This document shows positions 1 through 6,299 of a stretch of 6,299 nucleotides of DNA, one piece after another. Both the position numbers and the translations under genes were made by a program. This DNA is from Sedimentisphaerales bacterium. Its GTDB lineage: Bacteria; Planctomycetota; Phycisphaerae; Sedimentisphaerales; SG8-4. The stretch covers positions 1 to 6,299 of the forward strand of contig JAFGCA010000336.1 in assembly GCA_016932895.1 (NCBI GenBank), read 5' to 3'. Position 1 is the first letter of the stretch, and each line of letters starts with the position of its first letter. Under the pieces are notes generated by a model that did not search any database, was not told where the DNA came from, and was given only the letters and a program-made list of their open reading frames with translations.

Positions 1-648
1 CTGACGCCGCTGGTGGGGCACCTCGCGCAGCAGGCCCTTCTGCATCGAACGGCAGGGGGACATCGGCTGGCGCGCTTCGCTCCCGCGACGCGCGTTCGCT
101 TCGACTGGTGCACTGACGGGGAGGCCGAGTTTGCCGACGGTGTGATGCAAGTCGCCCTGGCCGGCCGGTTCGCCGATGGGTCGGCGGCGGGCGTGACAGC
201 GACTCCGAAGATCGCCGGCGGGCCCGACGTGACCATGACGGTGATCGGCGCGCGGGACGATCGTCCGCTGGAGAACGCGACGTTCCGACCCAACAGCCGC
301 GGGCTGGGCCTGAGCGGGGGCAGGTTCGATCAGGTCGACGACGGCGAGGCCCTGTTGATTCGCTTCGATCGGGACGTCATCGTGGAATCGGCGGAAGTGG
401 TGGCCGGCAACGGCGTTTGCGGCGGCTTCTACCGCATGGCCGATGCCGCCGCCCTGCATATTTACTGCGTGGACGCCGACAACGACACCCAGGATCAGTC
501 GGGCGTCCTCAGCGATCTGGGAGTGCTCCGGGCCGGACAGACCCTCCGCCTGGACAGCAGCCCGCATCTGGGGGTTGAGTCTGGCGGCCGCTGGCGCCTT
601 GCCGCGGTGACCGTACGGGTTCTGCCATCTTTGCCCATGCAAAATTAG
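1..648 (+). CDS. C-terminal part of an unrecognised beta-rich protein (5' end outside window)
   Basis: The frame is open from the first base and ends with TAG at 646-648, giving 215 residues. No start codon with a Shine-Dalgarno is seen; the GTG at 13 is simply inside the frame, so I treat this as a 3' fragment. I do not recognise the family. The first ~35 residues (VGHLAQQALLHRTAGGHRLA) look helical and could close an upstream catalytic domain. The rest is beta-rich with regularly alternating hydrophobic residues. From about residue 85 there is a compact module with 'RGLGLSGGRFDQVDDGEALL', then 'IRFDRDVIVESAEVV', then 'LRAGQTLRLDSS', and a last strand 'WRLAAVTVRVLP'. This pattern recalls the beta-sandwich modules of secreted or surface proteins, including ones near PEP-CTERM sorting signals, but no sorting signal or hydrophobic tail follows. 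It precedes the DUF3616 gene by 18 bases on the same strand, so the two are probably cotranscribed. The reading frame is well supported; the function is unknown. Confidence 0.75.
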   Translation: MTPLVGHLAQQALLHRTAGGHRLARFAPATRVRFDWCTDGEAEFADGVMQVALAGRFADGSAAGVTATPKIAGGPDVTMTVIGARDDRPLENATFRPNSRGLGLSGGRFDQVDDGEALLIRFDRDVIVESAEVVAGNGVCGGFYRMADAAALHIYCVDADNDTQDQSGVLSDLGVLRAGQTLRLDSSPHLGVESGGRWRLAAVTVRVLPSLPMQN

Positions 649-656
649 AAGTAATC

Positions 657-661
657 AGGTG
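657..661 (+). promoter_or_regulatory. Ribosome binding site of the DUF3616 gene
   Basis: AGGTG lies 5 bases before the ATG at 667, inside the 18-base gap after the preceding stop. It supports this start, and the short gap implies translation of a polycistronic message rather than a separate promoter. Confidence 0.6.
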
Positions 662-666
662 TCATA

Positions 667-1668
667 ATGCGCAACAGTAGGAATTGGACGTCCCTTATTC
701 GCAGCTTCGTCGGGTGCCTCTTCGCATGCGCGCTGTTGGGCCCGGCACGTGCCGATTCCGCTCCAGCGTGGACGCGCGTTGAGCTCGTTGGGCGGTACTC
801 CTTCAAGGGCACCGTTCTCGAAGACAAGGACCTCAGCGGCATCGCGTGCGTGTCGGACCGGTACGGCCTGGTGGGCGCCGACGAGGGACGGGCCGTCCAG
901 ACCGTCGAGTTGTCCGGGAAGGCGCGGACCCTGACTGTCACCGGGACGATTCCGCTGCTCGATTCGGGCGCGGAGATCGACATCGAGGCGATTGCGGCCG
1001 AAGCCGGCTCGTACTACGTCGTTGGTTCGCACGGCGTCGCCAAGAAAACGGGCGAGAGCCAGGCCAACCGGTTCAAGGTCTTTCGTCTCAAGGCCAATCC
1101 CGCGACCGGTTCGGCCGTCGTGCAGGATGCCGCCAGTCTCTCGGATCTGCTGGGCCGCGATCCGGTTCTGGGCGCGTACTTCCGGAAGCCGTTGCAGCAT
1201 CGGGGCCTGAACATCGAAGGACTGGCCGTGCGGAACGGCAGGCTCTTCTTCGGCTTCCGCGGGCCGAACCTCGACGGTGCCGCTTTCGTCCTGGAGATTC
1301 GCGCCGACGATGCGTTTTCGGATAAGTCACGGCCCGCGTATACGCTTCACCGGCTCGCGCTGGGGGACGGGCTCGGCATACGCGAGATCGTCGCGGCTCG
1401 GACGGGCTTTCTCCTCATCGCGGGCAATTCGGGCGCCGAGCCGTCGGAGCGGTATCCCCGCGCCGAGAACTATCGCGCCGGTCGCGGTTACTCGCTGTTT
1501 GCCTGGGATGGCAAGGGCGCCCGTGTCCACGAGATCGGGCCCATACCCAATGTCCCGGGCAAGGCCGAGGCGATGACCATCCTGGACGAAAGCCCCGATC
1601 ATGTGACGGTTCTCATATTGTTCGATGGCCCCAAAGGCGGGCGGCCGTCCGTGTATCGCATTGATTAG
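667..1668 (+). CDS. Secreted DUF3616 domain protein
   Basis: A 333-residue protein with an ATG start supported by AGGTG 5 bases upstream. Residues 1-29 form a Sec signal peptide: basic R2/R5/R12, a hydrophobic core (residues 13-25) and cleavage probably after 'PARA' (A29). C17 and C21 lie in the core, but neither has a good lipobox, so a lipoprotein is less likely. The mature part shows the motifs I associate with DUF3616: 'DLSGIAC' near the start, 'IDIEAIAAEAGSYYVVGSHG' (residues 104-123), 'NIEGLAVRNGRLFFGFRGP' (182-200), 'GIREIVAARTGFLLIAGNSG' and, near the end, 'KAEAMTIL' (299-306). The repeated 'EGLA'-like motifs followed by paired beta strands suggest a beta-propeller. The biochemical role of DUF3616 is not established to my knowledge; some relatives resemble esterase-like phytases, but no catalytic set is evident here. 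It lies between the gene 1 fragment and a secreted glycosidase, 43 bases before the latter, so export and a link to saccharide breakdown are inferred from context only. Confidence 0.85.
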   Translation: MRNSRNWTSLIRSFVGCLFACALLGPARADSAPAWTRVELVGRYSFKGTVLEDKDLSGIACVSDRYGLVGADEGRAVQTVELSGKARTLTVTGTIPLLDSGAEIDIEAIAAEAGSYYVVGSHGVAKKTGESQANRFKVFRLKANPATGSAVVQDAASLSDLLGRDPVLGAYFRKPLQHRGLNIEGLAVRNGRLFFGFRGPNLDGAAFVLEIRADDAFSDKSRPAYTLHRLALGDGLGIREIVAARTGFLLIAGNSGAEPSERYPRAENYRAGRGYSLFAWDGKGARVHEIGPIPNVPGKAEAMTILDESPDHVTVLILFDGPKGGRPSVYRID

Positions 1669-1699
1669 GTCTGGTTCCGCAGATATTTCTGAATGTCAC

Positions 1700-1706
1700 G
1701 GAGGTG
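1700..1706 (+). promoter_or_regulatory. Strong ribosome binding site that fixes the GTG start of the GH36-like gene
   Basis: GGAGGTG lies 5 bases before GTG at 1712-1714. This decides the start: the longer in-frame ATG at 1625 would overlap the DUF3616 gene by 44 bases, has no comparable site, and would place 29 non-signal-like residues ahead of a clear signal peptide. Confidence 0.75.
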
Positions 1707-1711
1707 AATAC

Positions 1712-4045
1712 GTGCGACAGACAAGCTGTGTAACGATCGCGTGCATCATTGTGCTGAGTGTCTCCGGCCCATCATTTTCAGCGGCCGACGCAGACGACGG
1801 CGTTCTTCGCATCGAGAACGACCGCCTGCGGTTGGAGTGGGACGCATCGAGTGCGTCCTTCTCCGTGACCTCCAAGGCGACGAACTGCCGCTTCATCGAG
1901 CGCGGGACTCTGGACGGCGGCGAGGGCGGCAGAGCTCGAAAGGGCCGCGTTGGCGATTCGATCTGGGGCCCGGGAGAAGCGGTGCAGATCGAATACGGGT
2001 CAGGACAGGTGGATTCGCTGACGTTGTTTGCGCGGCGGCCGTTCCTTGTCTTCCGCAGGACGCTCAGCAACGACACGAACGCGAACGTGATCGTTGATCG
2101 CATTCGTCCGATGAGCCTGCGGCTGGGCTTGGAGCCAAAGCCGGTCGAACTGCGGGCCCTGGGCACGGCGGGTCTCACCGGTGTCGAGGGTTCGTCCAAT
2201 CCGGGCAGCTACTCGTTCCTGGCGATTGCCGATCCTGACAGTCGCACCGGCGTCGTGGCCGGCTGGCTTACGCACGAGCGCGGCAGCGGCGTGCTGTTCT
2301 CCGACGTCCGGGACGGCAAAGCGGTTCTCGATGCCCAGCTCGATTACGGCCGGCTTCTGATCGAGCCGGGCCGGCAGGTGGCGTCCGAGACGCTGTTGGT
2401 CGGCTTCTTCCAGGACGCCCGTCTCGGTCTGGAAGCGTACGCCGATGCGGTCGCCGAGCATTACCGCATCGAGCTCAAGCCGCAGCCGACGGTCTACTGC
2501 ACGTGGTACCACGCCGGCGCCTCCGACGAGCGTGAGCTGCGAGAGACCGCCTCCTTTGCCAAAGAGCACTTGGTTCCGTACGGCTTCTCGGTGATCCAGA
2601 TCGACGACAAGTGGCAGGCCGGCGAGAAGCTGGAGGGTCCGCGCAAGGACTTCACCACGCACCGCGCCGACGGGCCCTATCCGTCGGGCATGAAGCCGAC
2701 CGCCGACAACCTCAAGCGGCTCGGACTGACGCCGGGGATCTGGTTCATGCCGTTCGCGGGGACCTGGAACGATCCGTTCTTCGCCGACAAGCAGGATCTC
2801 TTCGCTCACAAAGACGGCAAGCCCTTCGAGGTCCGCTGGGGCGGCACCTGCTTCGATATGACCAACCCGAAGACGCAGCAATACGTCCGTTCGGTGGCCC
2901 GGCGGATCGCCCACGACTGGGGCTACGAGTACTTCAAGCTCGACGGCCTGTGGACCGGCATGGCCGCTCGTCTCCTTTACGTCAATACGGGTTACCGGGA
3001 CGACCACCTGGGCGAGTCGGTCCTGCACGATCCGCACAAAACGCACGTCGAGGCCTACCGCGACGGCTTGAAGCTCGTTCGCGAGGCGGCGGGGGACGAG
3101 GTCTTCTTCTTAGGCTGCAACGTTGCCCAGAACATGCGGACCCTGGGGGGCTCCTTCGGCCTCCTGGACGCGATGCGCATCGGCCCGGACAACGGGCGCA
3201 ACTGGTCGGCCATCTGTCGCGGCCCGTTCAGCGGCAGCAACCTCTACTTCCTGCACGGACGGGTGTGGTACAACGACCCGGATCCGATCTACGTGCGTGA
3301 CAGCGTGCCGCTGGAGCACGCCCGCGCCCTGACGTCGTGGGTGACGCTGACCGGGCAGTTGAACGCCAGCAGCACCGACTACACGAAGCTCTCCCCGCAG
3401 CGTCTGGACCTGCTGCAACGGTCGATGCCCGCCCACAGCCTCAAGCCGCGACCGGCGGACCTGTTCGAGCAGAGAATCCCCCGCATCTGGCTCTTGACCG
3501 ATGACCGTCACGCGTCCCGGCGGGACGTGATCGGACTGTTCAACTGGGCCGAGAAAGAGCCGGTGCGCATCACGTATCCGTTGGCCAGGATCGGCTTGCC
3601 GGAGGCCGAGCGGTACGTGGGCTTCGACTACTGGGCCGATGAATTCGTCGAGCCGTTCGGCAAGACGCTGGAGGCGACTCTGCCGCCGGCCAGTTGCCGC
3701 ATTCTGGCCGTGCGTCGCGTGGCGCGAAGGCCCCAGGTGGTCAGCACGTCACGCCACATCACGCAGGGCGTGGTCGACCTTGCCGAGGAAGCATGGCGCC
3801 GCGATGCCAGGGAGCTGGCCGGCGTAAGTAAGGTCGTGGGCGGCACCGCCTACAAGCTGCGGATTGCCGCGATGCGGCAGTCGGGACACTGGCAGGCGAC
3901 CGGGGCGAGCGTGTCGCCGCAGGACGCAGCCGCCGGCGTCAAGATTGCAATTGTCGACCAAACGGATTGGAAAATCCGGGTACGGATCGACGCGCCCGAG
4001 AGTCGGAACGTCCGCTGGGCGATCCAATTCGCCAAGTCCCGCTGA
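1712..4045 (+). CDS. Secreted GH36-like glycoside hydrolase (alpha-galactosidase type, clan GH-D)
   Basis: 777 residues from the GTG at 1712. Residues 1-24 or 25 are a signal peptide (TIACIIVLSVSGPSFSA|AD). Residues ~30-255 form an N-terminal beta-sandwich, as is usual before the GH36 barrel. The (beta/alpha)8 barrel runs from about 'VYCTWYHAGAS' (W265) to ~610. It carries 'QIDDKWQAG' (D298/D299, expected sugar-binding acids), 'TPGIWFMPF' (W344), 'YFKLDGLW' with the predicted nucleophile D411 and its preceding K409, and 'MRIGPDNGRNW' with the predicted acid/base D493. 'WYNDPDP' (519-525) follows. A C-terminal beta region ends with a ~100-residue tail from 'STSRHITQGVVDL' (S678). The usual bacterial GH36 'CxxGxGRxD' stretch is not seen; the 'LGCN...DAMRIGPD' form is a variant. 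The likely reaction is retaining hydrolysis of terminal alpha-galactoside or alpha-N-acetylgalactosaminide outside the cytoplasm. The clan is well supported; the exact substrate is not. It is the last gene of the rightward group. Confidence 0.88.
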   Translation: MRQTSCVTIACIIVLSVSGPSFSAADADDGVLRIENDRLRLEWDASSASFSVTSKATNCRFIERGTLDGGEGGRARKGRVGDSIWGPGEAVQIEYGSGQVDSLTLFARRPFLVFRRTLSNDTNANVIVDRIRPMSLRLGLEPKPVELRALGTAGLTGVEGSSNPGSYSFLAIADPDSRTGVVAGWLTHERGSGVLFSDVRDGKAVLDAQLDYGRLLIEPGRQVASETLLVGFFQDARLGLEAYADAVAEHYRIELKPQPTVYCTWYHAGASDERELRETASFAKEHLVPYGFSVIQIDDKWQAGEKLEGPRKDFTTHRADGPYPSGMKPTADNLKRLGLTPGIWFMPFAGTWNDPFFADKQDLFAHKDGKPFEVRWGGTCFDMTNPKTQQYVRSVARRIAHDWGYEYFKLDGLWTGMAARLLYVNTGYRDDHLGESVLHDPHKTHVEAYRDGLKLVREAAGDEVFFLGCNVAQNMRTLGGSFGLLDAMRIGPDNGRNWSAICRGPFSGSNLYFLHGRVWYNDPDPIYVRDSVPLEHARALTSWVTLTGQLNASSTDYTKLSPQRLDLLQRSMPAHSLKPRPADLFEQRIPRIWLLTDDRHASRRDVIGLFNWAEKEPVRITYPLARIGLPEAERYVGFDYWADEFVEPFGKTLEATLPPASCRILAVRRVARRPQVVSTSRHITQGVVDLAEEAWRRDARELAGVSKVVGGTAYKLRIAAMRQSGHWQATGASVSPQDAAAGVKIAIVDQTDWKIRVRIDAPESRNVRWAIQFAKSR

Positions 4046-4047
4046 AA

Positions 4048-4068
4048 ACGCTGGGCGTCTTTTCGTTT
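4048..4068 (+). terminator. Weak terminator-like hairpin after the GH36-like gene
   Basis: ACGC (4048-4051), a TGG loop and GCGT (4055-4058) form a 4-bp stem with a triloop, followed by CTTTTCGTTT. The A-run before and T-run after could extend the stem to 7-8 pairs around one bulged C. It starts 2 bases after the stop codon. The stem is short and the T-run is broken, so this is only a candidate. Confidence 0.3.
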
Positions 4069-4089
4069 GTTCCCGCGTGCGCCGAGTCG

Positions 4090-4135
4090 AAGCCCGGCGC
4101 GGCTTGTCATCCTTCGCCTCCGGCTCAGGATGACA
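4090..4135. repeat. Pair of abutting palindromes, REP-like, between convergent genes
   Basis: Two inverted repeats abut. The first is AAGCC (4090-4094) / GGCTT (4101-4105) with a 6-base loop. The second is TGTCATCCT (4105-4113) / AGGATGACA (4127-4135), a perfect 9-bp stem with a 13-base loop that itself contains GCC-TCC-GGC (4116-4124). No T-run follows directly on either strand, so it is not a standard intrinsic terminator. The second palindrome resembles, from memory, dispersed 'TCATCCTGAGC...GAAGGATGA' repeats seen in many environmental genomes. The position between two convergent 3' ends is typical for REP elements. Only one copy is in this window, so repetitiveness is inferred. Confidence 0.5.
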
Positions 4136-4170
4136 GAGGCGCGTCGTGCGAGAATTTTTCGTGATTCGTA

Positions 4171-6299
4171 TTACAGCTTTGCCAGCGTTGCTTCCTTGCC
4201 CGAGACCAGGACGCGGTCGATCTTGATTCGGCCTAACTTGACCTCGACGAAGGGCTTTCCGTTCTTGAGGCCGACGGTGCCGAAGCCGGTCGCGGTCGCC
4301 AGGAACGACCGGAAGTTGTCACCGACCCGGGAGTTGATGTAGAGGGTCTTATCGACGGCGTCGTAGCGGACACCGGTGAGTCCCTGGATGAGGCCGTAAC
4401 TCGACAGGGCGCGGGCGTACCAGTGTCCGCATTCGTACTCGTTGAACGGGTTGCGGATACGGCCGTCGTAGCGGTTGCGGCAGGCGCGGACGATGTCGAG
4501 CCCTTCATCGACCATCCCCTCGAACATCAGGTGCGAGGCGACCTGGTACTCGATGCCGGTCCAGACCTCGTCGCTGTAGACGAACGGCAGGGCCGGCGCT
4601 CCGCCGCGCGGCCATGTGCACAGGAGCAGGCCGCCGTCTTTGCCGACCGCGAAGGCCGGACGCTGCGGGTTGGCGTGGTCGGACAGGTCGTCCTTGAGGT
4701 TGTAGCGGTGGATCGCCCGCAGGTTGCTGCGCACCTTGGCCGGATCGACGATGTCACGGTCCAGCCCGCAGACGCGCGCCATCCAGAAGCCCAGCACGCC
4801 GTCCGAGAGGCAGCCGGTGCCGTACTGGTACTTCGGCCCGTCCTTGTTCAGCGCGGCAATGATGTCGTCGTAGCCGGGGCCGTTGGCCGACGTATCCAGC
4901 GGGCGGAACGTCGCATTCAAACCTTCGGTCTGCACCTTCTGATAGAAGTATTCGCCGTTGTAGAGCTTCTCTTCCATGAACGTGCGACCCTTCCGGAGCA
5001 GGTCGCGATACTGGGTGACATCGTCGCCGAGGAAGGCGCCCATCTCGACCGCGGCGGTCAGGGCGCCGAGATAGAAGCTGGAGCAATGCCCGTCCGGGCC
5101 CCAGTACTCGATGTCGTAGGTGTTGTGATGCGGCTCCTCCAGCACGCCCCGGCCGCGCGGGTCCCACGTCGTGATGCAGTACGCCAGGCTCTGCTTGACC
5201 TGGGGCCAGATGCCCTTGAGCCAGGCGTCGTCGCCGCAGATGCGCCAGTCGCGGTAGACCTTCATGATGCCGCCGAGCTGGCCGTCCGAGGCGGCGTGGA
5301 ACGTGTGGGCCACGGGGCGAATCGGCAGGGCCGAGCGGAAGGTTTGGTGACCGCGCTCGTCCTGGCTCTCATTGAACTCGGTCTGACGCAGGCTGCGTTC
5401 GAGCTCGGGGAAGAGGTGACATTTCGCCTGGGCGTAGTTCCATACGTGCGTGCAGGACCCGGTGCAACAGCCCCGGTTGTCACTGCATCCCTCGAAGCAC
5501 CAGAGCCGCCCGTCGGTCTGCCGCAGGACGGTGGGCGACTTGAGGATGGTCAGGTTGGCCGCCACGGCCTCGACGACCTCGGCGGGCAGCGTGCTGTCGT
5601 AGAATGCATCCCGGAATATCACCGACTGGCGCCGCAGATGATTGTAATTCTTGCGCCAGTACTGGGTGAGCACGTTGATGTTCTCGAAGCGGCCGGCGTA
5701 CCACGGGACGTGATTCGTGTACAGGCAGGCCGAGCCCGAGCAGGCGGCCGCCGGGCCCTCGGCGATCCAGTTGCCGTAATCGGCGGATTCGAAATCGTTC
5801 AGAAGGGTGCCGGCCATGTCCTGGCCGGGACGACGCTCGTCGGTCATAACGATCTGGTCGACGAGGATATGTCCCCAGGCGCCGGTTTCCTGGTCCACGA
5901 TGCGAATGCGAGCCTGCTTTCCCTTGAATTCGGCGAGGTCCCAGGTGGCCCAGGTCAGTTTCTCGGAGTCCTCGCCCGTGCTCGAGCGCACGGCCTTGTC
6001 GCCGACGAGAAGCTCGACGCAGGTCTTGCCCGCGCGACTGCCGCCGCCGACGAGGAAATGAATGTACTTTTTGGTCAGCTCGAACTTGGGCGAGGTGAGC
6101 GTGCCGACGCCCGAATCGCCGCTGGGATCGAACGTGTTGGCCAGGCCCTTGCCGAGGAAGCCGGAGACGTCCTGCTGGCCGGCGGCGGTTCCGCGCGAGG
6201 GCTTGCCGGTAAACGCGGGACCCGCGGCGTCCCGGCCGTGACGGCTGGCCGTTCGCGGAACGTACCAGGCGATCATCAGGCGGATCGTCTTTTCCTGGC
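4171..6299 (-). CDS. GH116-type glycoside hydrolase (beta-glucosidase/glucosylceramidase-like), 5' part missing, with an inserted accessory domain
   Basis: The minus-strand frame is open from the window edge (first full codon 6297-6295) to TAA at 4173-4171, 708 residues. The Met codon at 6276 is probably internal: it has no Shine-Dalgarno, and 'MIAWYVPR' is the expected last strand of the GH116 N-terminal sandwich, most of which is off the window. Counting from that Met, residues ~17-186 are an insert with 'DVSGFLGKGL' (36-45), 'GTLTSPKFELTKKYIHFLVG', 'WGHILVDQI' (134-142) and 'NDFESADYGNW' (160-170). GH116 resumes at 'TNHVPWYAGRFENI' (187-200), 'DAFYDSTLP' (223-231), 'CFEGCSDNRGCC' with predicted nucleophile E262, 'GSCTHVWNYAQA', 'HHNTYDIEYWGPDG' with predicted acid/base D388, 'DEVWTGIEYQVASHL' and 'NPFNEYECGHWYARALSSYG' (609-628). 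The expected reaction is retaining hydrolysis of a beta-glucoside, beta-xyloside or similar. Location is unknown because the N-terminus is missing. It converges on the GH36-like gene, 125 bases apart, so it is not in the same operon. Confidence 0.87.
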   Translation of the reverse strand, partial: QEKTIRLMIAWYVPRTASRHGRDAAGPAFTGKPSRGTAAGQQDVSGFLGKGLANTFDPSGDSGVGTLTSPKFELTKKYIHFLVGGGSRAGKTCVELLVGDKAVRSSTGEDSEKLTWATWDLAEFKGKQARIRIVDQETGAWGHILVDQIVMTDERRPGQDMAGTLLNDFESADYGNWIAEGPAAACSGSACLYTNHVPWYAGRFENINVLTQYWRKNYNHLRRQSVIFRDAFYDSTLPAEVVEAVAANLTILKSPTVLRQTDGRLWCFEGCSDNRGCCTGSCTHVWNYAQAKCHLFPELERSLRQTEFNESQDERGHQTFRSALPIRPVAHTFHAASDGQLGGIMKVYRDWRICGDDAWLKGIWPQVKQSLAYCITTWDPRGRGVLEEPHHNTYDIEYWGPDGHCSSFYLGALTAAVEMGAFLGDDVTQYRDLLRKGRTFMEEKLYNGEYFYQKVQTEGLNATFRPLDTSANGPGYDDIIAALNKDGPKYQYGTGCLSDGVLGFWMARVCGLDRDIVDPAKVRSNLRAIHRYNLKDDLSDHANPQRPAFAVGKDGGLLLCTWPRGGAPALPFVYSDEVWTGIEYQVASHLMFEGMVDEGLDIVRACRNRYDGRIRNPFNEYECGHWYARALSSYGLIQGLTGVRYDAVDKTLYINSRVGDNFRSFLATATGFGTVGLKNGKPFVEVKLGRIKIDRVLVSGKEATLAKL

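Larger units (their letters stand above)
4046..4170. other. Non-coding gap between convergent genes
   Basis: This 125-base stretch separates the TGA of the GH36-like gene from the TAA of the GH116 gene. It holds the weak hairpin (4048-4068), the paired palindromes (4090-4135) and an AATTTTT run at 4152-4158. Since both flanking genes end here, promoters are not expected and none was recognised. Confidence 0.7.

Noticed and set aside
655..1200. A 181-codon open frame antisense to the DUF3616 gene
   Set aside because: The sense strand carries a signal peptide, a ribosome binding site and family motifs. The antisense frame has low-complexity composition and no good start signal.
1625..1711. Upstream in-frame ATG extension of the GH36-like gene
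   Set aside because: It would overlap the DUF3616 gene and add 29 residues before the signal peptide; GGAGGTG before the GTG at 1712 marks the real start.
2000..3046. A 348-codon open frame antisense to the GH36-like gene
   Set aside because: It lies wholly opposite a gene with clear catalytic motifs. Its translation is rich in R, G, V and A with no recognisable motif, and it is the sort of stop-free mirror frame that high-GC coding DNA produces.
4105..4135. Reading the 9-bp palindrome as an ordinary bidirectional terminator
   Set aside because: No T-run follows the stem directly on either strand and the 13-base loop is large; a repeat element fits better, although an effect on transcription is not excluded.
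3864..4164. Small plus-strand open frames that run over the end of the GH36-like gene into the gap
   Set aside because: They start inside the GH36-like gene in other frames, lack ribosome binding sites and would translate the palindromic repeat; they show no family motif.
6274..6276. Met codon at 6276 as the true start of the GH116 gene
   Set aside because: The frame stays open to the window edge, no Shine-Dalgarno lies at a suitable distance, and a start here would remove the GH116 N-terminal domain while keeping only its last strand.
1..6299. CRISPR arrays, tRNA or rRNA genes, insertion sequences
   Set aside because: No regularly spaced repeats, no tRNA- or rRNA-like segments and no transposase motifs were seen; nearly all of the window is accounted for by the four genes.

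Overview
The window is GC-rich (clearly above 60% by eye, not computed) and densely coding. It carries four protein-coding genes and one short non-coding gap. Three genes run left to right: a 3'-terminal fragment of an unrecognised protein, a secreted DUF3616 protein and a secreted GH36-like glycoside hydrolase. The fourth is the large 3' part of a GH116-type glycoside hydrolase on the opposite strand. The organism is probably an environmental bacterium that degrades polysaccharides or glycoconjugates. A planctomycete-like lineage (Phycisphaerae or relatives) is my best guess, based on high GC, secreted hydrolases and an accessory domain ending in a 'WGHI-VDQI' motif that I associate with planctomycetal glycosidases. 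This placement is inference.

Layout. Positions 1-648 hold the C-terminal 215 residues of a beta-rich protein whose beginning lies outside the window. After an 18-base gap comes a DUF3616 protein (667-1668) with a signal peptide. After a further 43 bases comes a 777-residue GH36-like enzyme (1712-4045), best started at a GTG with a strong Shine-Dalgarno and a signal peptide. The tight spacing and a good ribosome binding site before each of the two downstream genes suggest one transcript. Positions 4046-4170 are non-coding and lie between convergent stop codons. They contain a weak terminator-like hairpin and two abutting palindromes that look like a REP-type repeat. From 6299 down to 4171 runs the GH116 gene on the minus strand, missing its N-terminal part.

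Function. Two exported glycosidases of different stereochemistry (GH36-like alpha-retaining, GH116 beta-retaining) lie side by side, which fits a small saccharide-degradation locus. The DUF3616 protein would be an exported beta-propeller-like companion of unknown function. No transporter, regulator, sulfatase or sugar-sensing gene is visible, so the substrate cannot be named.

The most interesting structure is in the GH116 protein. About 165-170 residues are inserted between its N-terminal beta-sandwich and its catalytic domain. Within the insert, the motif I expect at the start of the WGHI-VDQI domain (DFE..DYG.W) instead appears at its end, suggesting a circularly permuted or partly duplicated domain.
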